Source: an uncultured Erysipelotrichaceae bacterium
Lineage (GTDB): Bacteria; Bacillota_I; Bacilli_A; Erysipelotrichales; Erysipelotrichaceae
Direction: 5' to 3'
DNA: 51,238 bases
Assembly (NCBI GenBank): GCA_945877405.1
Contig: CAMCSA010000014.1
Location: 1-51,238 of the forward strand
Positions 35,840 through 45,268 of this stretch are shown here, one piece after another. A program made the position numbers and the translations under genes. Position 1 is the first letter of the stretch. Every line of letters starts with the position of its first letter. The notes under the pieces were generated by a model, which saw only the letters and a list, made by a program, of their open reading frames with translations, made no database searches and was not told where the DNA came from.

Positions 35840-37186
35840 TCAGAACAGATCTGCACTCCATGCATTCTGCCTGGAAAGGATCTCCGGCAGCTCATCAAAC
35901 GAATTCATGATTGCGTTTGGAGATGCTTTTTCAAGTGCCTTTCTCTTATCTTCATTTGTCACAAAGGCAATTGTATATACACCAGCATTTCTGCCTGCCT
36001 GTACATCCTTGACACCATCCCCTATATATACAACAGAATCGTGTCCGATCTTCAGCATTTCACATGTATGCAGAATACCATCCGGAGACGGTTTTGTATG
36101 ACGGTATGTTTCAGTACCTGCCACGATATCGAAGTACTGGTCAATCTGCAGATCTTCCAGCCACATCATACAGGAATCCGTATATCTACCTGTGACTACA
36201 CCAAGCACATATCCAGTATCCTTCAACTGTTTCAGAGTTTCTCTGACATGTGGCAGTGTTTCCACAAGATGTCTGCCCTGAATCCCTTTCATATAACTTC
36301 TGTATTCACGCGCAAGCACTTCCGTATTCTCTTCCGGAAACAGCTTTGCCAGCTCTTCCTTTAAAGGATGAAGGAATACTTCTCGTTGAATCGGACGGGT
36401 AAATTCTTCCAGTGTTCTGTGCTTTTTGAACAGATATGCGAACCCGTTGATCACAAGATATTCACTGTCCATTAATGTTCCGTCAAAGTCAAACAGAACA
36501 ACCGGTTTTACAATCGGCAGAGAATGTGTGGCCAGGTACATGCCAAGCCCCGCCAGCATGGTAAAACTTGGTGCGATGACACTGGAATTGGTTGCCGGGT
36601 CAAGATGGAATGTGCAGTTGATCAGCTGAACAATACCAGCAAGCATCAAAGATACGGAAGTCATATCCCCTCTTCGTCTTCCTTCTTTAAATGGACGGAT
36701 TCCATAATACAGAATCAGCAGTACCACAGCGTCCATAGCCACAATCATCCACATGTTTTCCGCTTCCGGAATCTTTCCGATACGGGAGAATGCAATGGCA
36801 GTAATTGCTCCTGGCATGACTGCATCACATGTTCTGCGATAGGACATCCGATGTGGGAATGCATAACAGCCGATTGCCACAAGAATTCCAAGCAGGATGC
36901 CGGCATAATCAAATCCGCCATCGCTGAATTCAAGAATTCCCCATGCATATAAAGAATAACTGTGCCAGTTTTCAATTACCCATACAGCTCTTCCACCGAT
37001 AATACAGCCTGCACCGCTAAGAAGCAGAAGGTCATCTGTTGTTGTCTGTCTGTATCCGTTTTTACGGAAGTTTCTTGATATTATCAGAAATCCGAGAATA
37101 CAGCCTAGTACCGTTGTCAGTAATGACCATTTCAGGGACACACCCCCGATATTTACAATCGTTGATGGATCTGGAAAAAAACTCAT
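35840..37186 (-). CDS. Degenerate Lgt domain fused to PpaX-type HAD phosphatase
   Basis: The 448-residue protein joins two genes that are separate neighbours in Bacillus (hprK-lgt-ppaX). Residues 1-220 are a membrane domain with Lgt traits (GGRAVWVIENW, VMPGAITAIAFSRIGK). Two Lgt key residues are altered: the essential His of the GGLxxHGG motif is Tyr94 (GGFDYAG), and the Asn of RIGN is Lys138. Residues 227-448 are an HAD phosphatase with DFDGTLMDSE (Asp233, Asp235), VVTGRY, KPSPDG and IGDGVKDVQAG, matching PpaX, which hydrolyses the pyrophosphate made by HprK. The Lgt part is probably inactive in lipoprotein acylation and may anchor the phosphatase to the membrane (inference). Confidence 0.88.
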   Translation of the reverse strand: MSFFPDPSTIVNIGGVSLKWSLLTTVLGCILGFLIISRNFRKNGYRQTTTDDLLLLSGAGCIIGGRAVWVIENWHSYSLYAWGILEFSDGGFDYAGILLGILVAIGCYAFPHRMSYRRTCDAVMPGAITAIAFSRIGKIPEAENMWMIVAMDAVVLLILYYGIRPFKEGRRRGDMTSVSLMLAGIVQLINCTFHLDPATNSSVIAPSFTMLAGLGMYLATHSLPIVKPVVLFDFDGTLMDSEYLVINGFAYLFKKHRTLEEFTRPIQREVFLHPLKEELAKLFPEENTEVLAREYRSYMKGIQGRHLVETLPHVRETLKQLKDTGYVLGVVTGRYTDSCMMWLEDLQIDQYFDIVAGTETYRHTKPSPDGILHTCEMLKIGHDSVVYIGDGVKDVQAGRNAGVYTIAFVTNEDKRKALEKASPNAIMNSFDELPEILSRQNAWSADLF

Positions 37187-38154
37187 TGAGCATCTCCTTT
37201 ATTCATTTCAGTCTGTTTCTTTGTATATTCATAGAAACGGCGTCTGATTTCCTCTGCACTGTTGAATCCGGCTGATTTCAGCTTGAATTCCGATACGGCA
37301 CTTTCAATGAGTGCAGCAGTATTTCTGCCTGCAGATACAGGCAGGACCAGCGTCGGGATCAGAACATCCAGTATTCTTGTATAACGGACGGTTTCATCAC
37401 CGATTCTGTTATATTCAGCATCCGGTTCAAATGGTACAAGGTGGATGACAAGCTTCAGTTCTTCCTGCCTTGCACTGGCCATGGCACCAAACATTTTTTC
37501 CACATCAATGATACCGATGCCTCTGATTTCCAGAAGTCCATACAGGATTTCCGGAGCTTTGCCGATGATGCTGTTGTGTACACGCATGACATCGACACGG
37601 TCATCAGAAATAATGACATTGCCATTGCGGATCAGTTCCATCGCAGCTTCTGACTTACCCATGCCGCTTTCCCCCGTCAGCATGACACCGACACCATGAA
37701 TGGACATCAGTACACCACTCATTGTATCTTCCGGTGCAAGCTTTTCATCCAGGAATGTGATCAGGTCTGTCATACAGCGGTATGTTTCCAGTTGTGTACG
37801 CAGAATCGGGAAGTTTGACTGCTGTGCTACTTCCTTGAGAATCGGTGGAACATCATTTCCTTTTGTGATGATGGCACATGGTGTCAGGCCATCCGTAATC
37901 ATCGGAAAGCGTTCCCTCTGTTCCTGTTCTGTCATGTTATTCAGAATGAATTCCGATTCCTTGTTTCCGATGATGACAATTCTTCTAGGTTCCGTAATCT
38001 TATTAAAACCGCAAAGTTCAAAACCAGGACGGTTGACATCAGATACAACGGTCCAACGATCCAATGCACGATCATCTCCGGTTACCTGTTCAAATTTGAA
38101 AAATTCAACAATCTCGCGGATTGTACATTTCTTTGTGTAGTGTTTATCTTCCAT
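37183..38154 (-). CDS. hprK: HPr kinase/phosphorylase
   Basis: The 323-residue protein has the P-loop GESGMGKSEAA (about 158-168) and the HprK signature LLEIRGIGIIDVEKMFG. It phosphorylates HPr at the regulatory serine and reverses the reaction, making pyrophosphate. The start overlaps by 4 bases with the downstream Lgt-PpaX gene, which can remove that pyrophosphate. It has an extended -10 box only 9 bases before the ATG and no ribosome binding site. Confidence 0.96.
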   Translation of the reverse strand: MEDKHYTKKCTIREIVEFFKFEQVTGDDRALDRWTVVSDVNRPGFELCGFNKITEPRRIVIIGNKESEFILNNMTEQEQRERFPMITDGLTPCAIITKGNDVPPILKEVAQQSNFPILRTQLETYRCMTDLITFLDEKLAPEDTMSGVLMSIHGVGVMLTGESGMGKSEAAMELIRNGNVIISDDRVDVMRVHNSIIGKAPEILYGLLEIRGIGIIDVEKMFGAMASARQEELKLVIHLVPFEPDAEYNRIGDETVRYTRILDVLIPTLVLPVSAGRNTAALIESAVSEFKLKSAGFNSAEEIRRRFYEYTKKQTEMNKGDAQ

Positions 38155-38163
38155 AGTGGCACA

Positions 38164-38172
38164 ATTATATCA
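38164..38172 (-). promoter_or_regulatory. Extended -10 box of hprK
   Basis: TGATATAAT lies on the minus strand at 38164-38172, 9 bases before the hprK ATG. The predicted transcript start is 2-4 bases from the start codon. Confidence 0.65.
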
Positions 38173-38233
38173 CGCAACATGGATTCCTTCACGCATGTTC
38201 TTGTAAATCCCAAAACATCACATGATTCCTGCA

Positions 38234-38268
38234 ACAAAACGGATACCCCCACTGCAAGAATATCCGTT
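38234..38268 (-). terminator. uvrA terminator
   Basis: On the minus strand AACGGATA and TATCCGTT form a stem followed by TTG and a T-rich stretch, just after the uvrA stop codon. Confidence 0.75.
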
Positions 38269-38274
38269 CTGATT

Positions 38275-41118
38275 TTATCTCATTCTTTCTTTGGTCCAGG
38301 CAAGTGTCTTTTTCAGATATTGCCCAGTCCAGGATTCCTTTACTTCTGCAATCTTTTCCGGTGTTCCAACAGCGACTATCGTACCACCTTCATCGCCACC
38401 TTCCGGACCTAAATCAATAATCCAGTCAGCACACTTGATGACATCCAGATTATGCTCAATGACAACAACCGTATCACCATTATCAACGATTCTCTGCAGC
38501 ACATCAATCAGTCTGCTGACATCATCCGTGTGCAGACCTGTTGTAGGTTCATCCAGGATGTAAACCGTTTTGCCTGTTGCCCTTTTCTGCAGTTCACTTG
38601 CCAGTTTGACACGCTGTGCTTCTCCACCAGAAAGAGTTGTGGAAGACTGGCCAAGTTTCATATATCCTAAACCGACATCATACAGTGTCTGCAGTTTATT
38701 GCGGATCTTCGGATGTGAAGAGAAGAACTGAAGTGCTTCCTCGACTGACATTTCAAGTACATCATAGATGGTTTTACCTTTATAGGTACATGCCAGTGTT
38801 TCATCGTTATATCTTCTTCCATGACATGTTTCACATGGTACATAGACATCCGGTAGGAAGTTCATACGGATGACTTTGACGCCATCCCCCTGGCATGCTT
38901 CACATCTGCCGCCTTTTGTATTGAATGAGAATCTGCCCTTGTCATACCCTCTCATGCGTGCTTCCGGTGTTTTGGCATATACATCGCGGATATCATCAAA
39001 TACACCTGTGTAGGTTGCAGGATTGGAACGTGGTGTTCTTCCGATCGGCTGCTGGTCAATCTGAACAAGTTTATCAATGTTTTCCAGTCCGGTAATGGAT
39101 CTGAACTTTCCAGGATAAACCCTGACTCTGCCAAGCTTCTGCTGTACAGCCTTCATGAATACATCATTGACAAGAGTGGACTTACCGCTTCCGGATACCC
39201 CTGTCACAACAATAAACTTGCCAAGGGGAATCTTTACGTTGATATTTTTCAGGTTATGCTCTGCAGCACCCTTTATCTCAATCAGATTACCATTGCCGTC
39301 TCTTCTTTTTTCCGGTAATGGAATGATCTTCCTTCCAGACAGATATGCTCCTGTAATTGAGTTTTCCGACTGCATGATTTCCTGTGGTGTGCCCTGTGCC
39401 ATGATCTGACCGCCATGTACACCAGCCCCTGGTCCCACGTCAATAATCCAGTCACTCTCCAGCATTGTTTCCTCATCATGTTCCACGACAATCAGGGAGT
39501 TACCGAGATCTCTCATATCCTTCATGGTTGCGATCAGTTTGGAATTATCCCTCTGATGCAGACCGATGGATGGTTCATCCATGACATAAAGTACACCGGA
39601 CAGTCTTGATCCGATCTGTGTTGCAAGACGGATTCTCTGTGCTTCACCACCAGACAGAGTACCTGCCAGTCGATCCAGTGTCAGATAATCCAGACCTACG
39701 TTATGCAGAAAAGACAGACGGCTATCAATTTCCTTTATGACAAGATCTGCAATCTTTGCCTTTTCCGTATCCAATGTGAGATCCTGAATGAACTGCTTTG
39801 CGTTTACAACAGATAATGATGTGAATTCAGAAATATTTCTTTCCCCAACACGCACAGAAAGTGCCTGTGGATTCAGACGTTTCCCTTTACATACCGGGCA
39901 CTGTGTTTCTTTCATAAAGGAATGCAGCCAGTCCTTGACCATGCTGGAAGAGGTATCTCTGTATCTGCGTTCAATCAGATCCTTAATCCCTTCAATATAA
40001 TCATTCCGTTTATATTCATTACCGGATGAAGATTTCAGTTGATAGGAGATCGGACGGTCTGAGCCATGCAGAATGATTTCCATCTGCTTTTCCGTAAGGG
40101 ATGAAATCGGAACATCGAGTGAAATATCATAATGACGGCACAGTATTTCAAATGTCTGCCATTCGATATTCTCCGTATCAACAATGTTCTTATTATACCG
40201 GATTGCTCCCTGCCGGATCGTCTTTTCCCGATCCGGGATCAGCTCATCAATATCCACTTCTTCCGTAAATCCAAGTCCTTTACAGTTTTCACATGCTCCT
40301 AACGGGGCATTGAAGGAAAACAGTCTTGGTTCCAGGTTCGGCACGGAAAAGCCACATTCCGGACACGCATAGGAAGAGGAGAACATCGTTTCGTTTTCAC
40401 CATCGGATACAATGACTCTTCCTTCCCCGACTTTTAATGCTGTTTCCAGTGAATCATTGATACGACTGCGGGAATCTTCTGTTTTGATAATACGGTCGAT
40501 TACCACTTCAATATCATGTCGGATGTTCTTTTCCAATACGATATCCTCTTCCAGCATCCGCATCTGCCCATCACATCTGACTCTGATATAGCCTTCCTTC
40601 AACAGCTTTGCAAATGTATCCTTAAACGTTCCTTTTCTGTTTTTCACAATCGGAGCCAGGATGGTCAGCCTGGATCGATCCGGCATCTCCATGATTGCCT
40701 GACTCATTTCCGGAATTGTCTGTCCTGTAATCGGCACATGGTGTTTCGGACAGTACGGTACACCGACTCTTGCATACAGAAGACGCAGATAATCATAGAT
40801 TTCTGTTACTGTACCAACAGTTGATCTCGGGTTATTGGAAGTTGTCTTCTGATCAATGGAAATTGCTGGGGAAAGCCCTTCAATGGATTCAACATTCGGC
40901 TTTTCCACACCGCCAAGAAACTGCCTTGCATAAGCAGAAAGTGATTCCACATATCTTCTCTGTCCTTCTGCATAAATCGTATCAAATGCCAAAGAGGTCT
41001 TACCGCTGCCGGATAACCCTGTCATGACAACAAGTCTGTTTCTTGGAATTTCCAGAGATACATTTTTCAGATTGTTTTCCTTTGCACCGCGAATAACGAT
41101 CTTATCATGATCAGCCAT
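38275..41118 (-). CDS. uvrA: Excinuclease ABC subunit A
   Basis: The 947-residue protein is full length with two ABC ATPase modules (Walker A GLSGSGKTSLA and GVSGSGKSTLV), two signature LSGGEAQR motifs and two zinc modules (CPECGF...CENCKG and CEACQGDG...CETCHGRR). It finds DNA damage for nucleotide excision repair with UvrB. It overlaps the mutS end by 8 bases, so the two repair genes are one transcript; uvrB is not in the window. Confidence 0.97.
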   Translation of the reverse strand: MADHDKIVIRGAKENNLKNVSLEIPRNRLVVMTGLSGSGKTSLAFDTIYAEGQRRYVESLSAYARQFLGGVEKPNVESIEGLSPAISIDQKTTSNNPRSTVGTVTEIYDYLRLLYARVGVPYCPKHHVPITGQTIPEMSQAIMEMPDRSRLTILAPIVKNRKGTFKDTFAKLLKEGYIRVRCDGQMRMLEEDIVLEKNIRHDIEVVIDRIIKTEDSRSRINDSLETALKVGEGRVIVSDGENETMFSSSYACPECGFSVPNLEPRLFSFNAPLGACENCKGLGFTEEVDIDELIPDREKTIRQGAIRYNKNIVDTENIEWQTFEILCRHYDISLDVPISSLTEKQMEIILHGSDRPISYQLKSSSGNEYKRNDYIEGIKDLIERRYRDTSSSMVKDWLHSFMKETQCPVCKGKRLNPQALSVRVGERNISEFTSLSVVNAKQFIQDLTLDTEKAKIADLVIKEIDSRLSFLHNVGLDYLTLDRLAGTLSGGEAQRIRLATQIGSRLSGVLYVMDEPSIGLHQRDNSKLIATMKDMRDLGNSLIVVEHDEETMLESDWIIDVGPGAGVHGGQIMAQGTPQEIMQSENSITGAYLSGRKIIPLPEKRRDGNGNLIEIKGAAEHNLKNINVKIPLGKFIVVTGVSGSGKSTLVNDVFMKAVQQKLGRVRVYPGKFRSITGLENIDKLVQIDQQPIGRTPRSNPATYTGVFDDIRDVYAKTPEARMRGYDKGRFSFNTKGGRCEACQGDGVKVIRMNFLPDVYVPCETCHGRRYNDETLACTYKGKTIYDVLEMSVEEALQFFSSHPKIRNKLQTLYDVGLGYMKLGQSSTTLSGGEAQRVKLASELQKRATGKTVYILDEPTTGLHTDDVSRLIDVLQRIVDNGDTVVVIEHNLDVIKCADWIIDLGPEGGDEGGTIVAVGTPEKIAEVKESWTGQYLKKTLAWTKERMR

Positions 41119-43642
41119 GCTTCTTTACCTCCTCATACAAATCATTCAACATGTTCCATGCTTCTCGTGGGGAAAGATCATCGATTGATACAGAACGGAT
41201 CTGTTCGATGATTCCATCCTTGAAAGGATCTTCCTTCTTCATTTCCACAAGCTGAAATGACTGCTGAACAACTCTTTTCTTGGATTCCAGTTCCTTCTGG
41301 ATGTCCGCTGCTCTTTCCAGTACGGAACCTGGCAGTCCGGCAAGTCTGGCAACATTGATACCATAGGACTGGCCAGCAGGTCCTTTCTTGATCTTATACA
41401 GGAATGTCACCTGATTGTCTTCTTCTTTGACTCCGGCATGGACATTTCTGACACAGCCAACCGAATCACTTAACACTGTCAGTTCATGATAATGTGTGCT
41501 GAACAGAGTCTTGGCATGAATGACAGAAGCAATATATTCAATCATTGCCTGTGCAAGAGACATACCATCGTATGTACTGGTACCTCTTCCGATTTCATCA
41601 AACAGAATCAGAGAATGTTCCGTTGCCTCCTGGAGAGCTCTGTTTGCCTCATTCATTTCTACCATGAACGTAGACTGGCCGGAAAGAATATCATCATTTG
41701 CACCGATACGCGTAAAGATCTTATCAAATAAAGGAATCTGACAGGAAGATGCCGGTACATAGCAGCCGATCTGGGCCATGATGACAATCAGTGCAGTCTG
41801 CCTCATGTATGTGGATTTACCACCCATGTTCGGACCGGTGATCAGAAGAATGTTTTCACGATCATCCAGATACAGATTGTTGGAAACATACTTCGGATCT
41901 TTCATGAGTTCATCCAGAATCGGATGTCTGCCATTTTTAATGTCCACTGTACCATCTGTAAATACCGGCCGTACATAGCCGTATTTTGCGCTGTCTTCCG
42001 CCAGGGCACAGTAAACATCTGCTAATGCAATTCCTGTGGCGATTTTCTGCAGTTTCGGTAAGGATGCACGGATGGTATCCATCAGCTGTGCAAACAGCTG
42101 CTTTTCAATCGCAATGGCACGCTCATTGGCATGCAGAATCATATCTTCCTTTTCTTTCAGCTCTGGAGAAATGAAACGTTCATTGTTTGTCAGTGTCTGC
42201 TTGCGGATATATCCCCATTCCTCTTTGACATCCTTTGCCTGAAGCTTAGAAATCTCAATGTAATAGCCATACACCTTGTTGTAACCGATCTTCAGTGTTC
42301 GAAAACCGGTCTTTTCTCGTTCCGTAGCTTCTAATGATGCGATGAATTCCTTTCCATGTCGCTGAATGGAACGCACTTCATCCAGTTCAGCATCATATCC
42401 ATCACGGAACATGCCTCCTTCTGTGGTTGTGACAGCCGGTTCGTCATAGAATGCATCTTTGATCTTTCCATATAAATCCTGTAGAGGATCAATGTTCACA
42501 ATTTCCGCAAACAGATTCTGATCCAGTTTTGCCTGAATGAGAGGAACCTGCTCCAGTGTTTTTGTCAGTCTTTGTATATCTGTTGCATTTGCTGTATTCA
42601 GGGCACATCTGGCAATGAGTCTTTGTAGATCATAAACATTGGATAAAGCTTCCCGTACAGTATTTCTGACCATGAAACTGCGCATCAGCCATGAAACCCG
42701 ATCCAGTCTAGCTTCTATTTTCTTCTGGGAGATCAGAGGTTTTTCAATCCATTTGCGAAGAAGTCTTGATCCCATGGCACTCTTACAGCAGTCCAGAAAA
42801 GACCACAGTGTGATCTGTCTGCCGGTATCATGCATTGGTACAGTCAGTTCCAGATTTGCCTGTGTGGAATAGTCCATGTACAGGACTTCGTTCTCTTCTT
42901 CCACATGGCATGTCTGCAGATGTGATAGTGCATGTTTCTGTGTTGCTTCAAGGTAGTTAAGGAGAAGACCATAACATGTCTTTTCGTATTCCTTATCCAG
43001 TTCACCTGTTAACGGTTCATATTCTGGATGAATGGTATCTGTATCACAATAGGAAATCACAACCTGCATCTCACGCAGGCGACGTATGATTCTTTCATTG
43101 AATCCTTTGCGGACTACAGTTTCTCTTGCGTTGTTTTTCAGAATCAGCTGCAGCAGTGCTGTATCTTTATGACTGCATGTTTCAACAAAATTTTCCCCTG
43201 TGCTGACTTCACAGAATGCCACAGCATATCCATATTTATAGTCTTCCACTGCCGCCAGATAAACAGACTGTTTTTCATCGGTGATTTCATCCATGACAGT
43301 TCCTGGTGTAATCACACGAATCACATCTCTTTCCACAAGACCCGTTGCTTCTTTTGGATCCTGTACCTGTTCTACAATGGCAACCTTGAATCCTCTTGCG
43401 GCAAGACGTGTCAGATACGATCTGACTGCATGATGTGGTACACCACACATCGGAATCTTTTCATCAAGTCCTGCATTCTTGCCCGTCAAAACAAGATCCA
43501 GTTCTTTTGATGCGGTAACCGCATCATCCATGAACATCTCATAAAAATCCCCAACACGATAAAATAGCAATGTATCCGGATATTTTTCCTTAATGGAAAC
43601 ATAGTGCTGCATCATTGGTGAAAGTGTTTTTTCCTTAGCCAT
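41111..43642 (-). CDS. mutS: DNA mismatch repair protein MutS
   Basis: The start chosen gives 843 residues; GAGG lies 7 bases before this ATG, and 14 extra codons upstream overlap the promoter. The mismatch-binding Phe and Glu are in the segment VGDFYEMF. The ATPase has GPNMGGKSTYMRQ, LILFDEIGRGTSTYDG and STHYHEL. It recognises mispairs. mutL is not next to it; uvrA follows. Confidence 0.97.
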   Translation of the reverse strand: MAKEKTLSPMMQHYVSIKEKYPDTLLFYRVGDFYEMFMDDAVTASKELDLVLTGKNAGLDEKIPMCGVPHHAVRSYLTRLAARGFKVAIVEQVQDPKEATGLVERDVIRVITPGTVMDEITDEKQSVYLAAVEDYKYGYAVAFCEVSTGENFVETCSHKDTALLQLILKNNARETVVRKGFNERIIRRLREMQVVISYCDTDTIHPEYEPLTGELDKEYEKTCYGLLLNYLEATQKHALSHLQTCHVEEENEVLYMDYSTQANLELTVPMHDTGRQITLWSFLDCCKSAMGSRLLRKWIEKPLISQKKIEARLDRVSWLMRSFMVRNTVREALSNVYDLQRLIARCALNTANATDIQRLTKTLEQVPLIQAKLDQNLFAEIVNIDPLQDLYGKIKDAFYDEPAVTTTEGGMFRDGYDAELDEVRSIQRHGKEFIASLEATEREKTGFRTLKIGYNKVYGYYIEISKLQAKDVKEEWGYIRKQTLTNNERFISPELKEKEDMILHANERAIAIEKQLFAQLMDTIRASLPKLQKIATGIALADVYCALAEDSAKYGYVRPVFTDGTVDIKNGRHPILDELMKDPKYVSNNLYLDDRENILLITGPNMGGKSTYMRQTALIVIMAQIGCYVPASSCQIPLFDKIFTRIGANDDILSGQSTFMVEMNEANRALQEATEHSLILFDEIGRGTSTYDGMSLAQAMIEYIASVIHAKTLFSTHYHELTVLSDSVGCVRNVHAGVKEEDNQVTFLYKIKKGPAGQSYGINVARLAGLPGSVLERAADIQKELESKKRVVQQSFQLVEMKKEDPFKDGIIEQIRSVSIDDLSPREAWNMLNDLYEEVKKHG

Positions 43643-43664
43643 AAAAGAACCTCGTAACCTGCAC

Positions 43665-43673
43665 ATTATAGCA
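43665..43673 (-). promoter_or_regulatory. Extended -10 box of mutS-uvrA
   Basis: TGCTATAAT on the minus strand lies 22 bases before the chosen mutS ATG. Confidence 0.6.
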
Positions 43674-43697
43674 CAACCACACACTTCTTCTGCATAT

Positions 43698-43718
43698 AAA
43701 AAGACCCGTTGCGGTCAC
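43698..43718 (-). terminator. Terminator of nadK/EIICB-like operon
   Basis: On the minus strand GACC-GCAAC-GGGTC is followed by TTTTT. It overlaps the end of the EIICB-like gene. Confidence 0.65.
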
Positions 43719-45259
43719 TAACGGACAGTGGAACGGATCTGCTTTTCAATTTCATTTTTTACCATGATGGAACCGGCACCAAGGTTGATTCTGAATCCGG
43801 ATCTGGTGTCGTAAATCCGGAATACACCAAGACTTCTGAATCTGGCTGGACGGAGTCTGGTCGGATCATACAAAGAAATTGTCAGAGAATCAAAGGTAGC
43901 TTCCGTGACACGGATATTGTCCAGGCCGCCTACACCTTTAATGACTGCAGCTACACATCTTTCAAGGTCGCCCGTACGGAACAGATCAACGGAAAGTTTC
44001 GTAAAGTAAAGCCTTGTTACAAGGAAATAAATGACTGCAGTGATGACACCGGCAATCAGTATCATCAGTAATGCCGGACGTAAAGAAGGATTGCCGATAT
44101 AGGAAACAAATTCAGGTAATGTTCCTGGTAAAGCTGAAAGAATCAGTGTTGAAGAACAGTTATAGCCCAGGTAGATATGCAGACTCTGCAATACCGCAAA
44201 CAGAATCCCTGTCAATCCAAGATGGATCAGAAGCAGTACAGGGCACAACAGCAAAAGCATCATTTCCAGTGGAAGTAATGTTCCACATAACAGTGATACA
44301 AGTGTGCCTGCAATTAAGGCTCCGGTATATCTGTGTTTTGTGGCCGGTTCTGTACACAAGGAATACATTGCCAGCAGCATGGCTGGAACCGCAAATATAT
44401 TCAGAATATAGTATGGTGTAATGAACCTTCCGGAAAGAGAATTCACACTGGAGGAAGCAATCTGACTTGTCCAGATATTGACATCACCAACGACCGATGC
44501 ACCAGTTAACGACATCCAGCTGCCACCCTGGGATGTATACCAGAACGGCTGGCGGATCAGAGCACTCAGGTTCAGCATGTTCATAATACGATCCGTAATT
44601 CCATACAGTGCCATGTTGACAGGATTTGTCGTATCAGCCGCAATGAAATTCACAATTCTCTGAATAAAGCCGATAAAAGAAGGCCAGATCAGAGTCGTGA
44701 GTGCGCCGGCAATCATTGAAAGTACAACCGTACCAATCACACAGAACATTTCTCTGGAAATAAATGAGAAAAAGCCGTATTCATTTTTCTTCTTGGAAAT
44801 ACCGAACATGAACAGCGTAATAAACATAACAATCAGAACACCGATCAGACCTGTCTGGAGCGGGTATTTCGTTACACTGGAAGAAAACGCATAGTTTGTC
44901 GTAAAAGAAAGTCCAAAGATGGAACTGTATGCATTGGAAGTCAGATTGGATGGTGATAGAACCATTGTTGTAACAAGAAAAGCCACATATCCAAATAAGG
45001 AAGAGATGACGGTAATTCCACTGGAGCCTTTTTTGATCACAGCATTGATCAGAAAGACAAGCGGACAGTTGGAAATCAGAAACGTACCTCCCCTTTGCAT
45101 GATCTGTCCTGTCATTTTCAGAATATCATGACTGACAAACGCACAGATTCCATAAGAAGGATTGACGATGATATTACCGATTCCACACAGAATCAGTGCC
45201 AGCATGACCATCTGGAGCGGGAATTTCAGAATTTCATATAAAGAATGCCAGTTTCGCAT
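43718..45259 (-). CDS. PTS EIICB-like protein without the phospho-cysteine
   Basis: The 513-residue protein has an EIIC membrane domain of the glucose/maltose class (about 1-425) with a segment YGITDRIMNMLNL and PFWYTSQGGSW where the family has YGFIERLLIPxGLHH and PFWYT. A C-terminal EIIB-like domain follows (about 425-513). Aligned with EIIB segments such as VDACATRLRVTL, it has TEATFDSLTISL, so the phosphorylated Cys is Thr455. The earlier Cys near 431 is in another helix. It probably cannot accept phosphate in the normal way and may be a regulator or a facilitator (inference). It ends the operon with nadK, from which it is 9 bases away. Confidence 0.78.
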   Translation of the reverse strand: MRNWHSLYEILKFPLQMVMLALILCGIGNIIVNPSYGICAFVSHDILKMTGQIMQRGGTFLISNCPLVFLINAVIKKGSSGITVISSLFGYVAFLVTTMVLSPSNLTSNAYSSIFGLSFTTNYAFSSSVTKYPLQTGLIGVLIVMFITLFMFGISKKKNEYGFFSFISREMFCVIGTVVLSMIAGALTTLIWPSFIGFIQRIVNFIAADTTNPVNMALYGITDRIMNMLNLSALIRQPFWYTSQGGSWMSLTGASVVGDVNIWTSQIASSSVNSLSGRFITPYYILNIFAVPAMLLAMYSLCTEPATKHRYTGALIAGTLVSLLCGTLLPLEMMLLLLCPVLLLIHLGLTGILFAVLQSLHIYLGYNCSSTLILSALPGTLPEFVSYIGNPSLRPALLMILIAGVITAVIYFLVTRLYFTKLSVDLFRTGDLERCVAAVIKGVGGLDNIRVTEATFDSLTISLYDPTRLRPARFRSLGVFRIYDTRSGFRINLGAGSIMVKNEIEKQIRSTVR

Positions 45260-45268
45260 AGTTACCTC

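Noticed and set aside
43960-43970. Cys near residue 431 as the EIIB phosphorylation site
   Set aside because: It lies in the first helix of the domain (DLERCVAAVIK), not in the loop where EIIB proteins carry the phospho-Cys.
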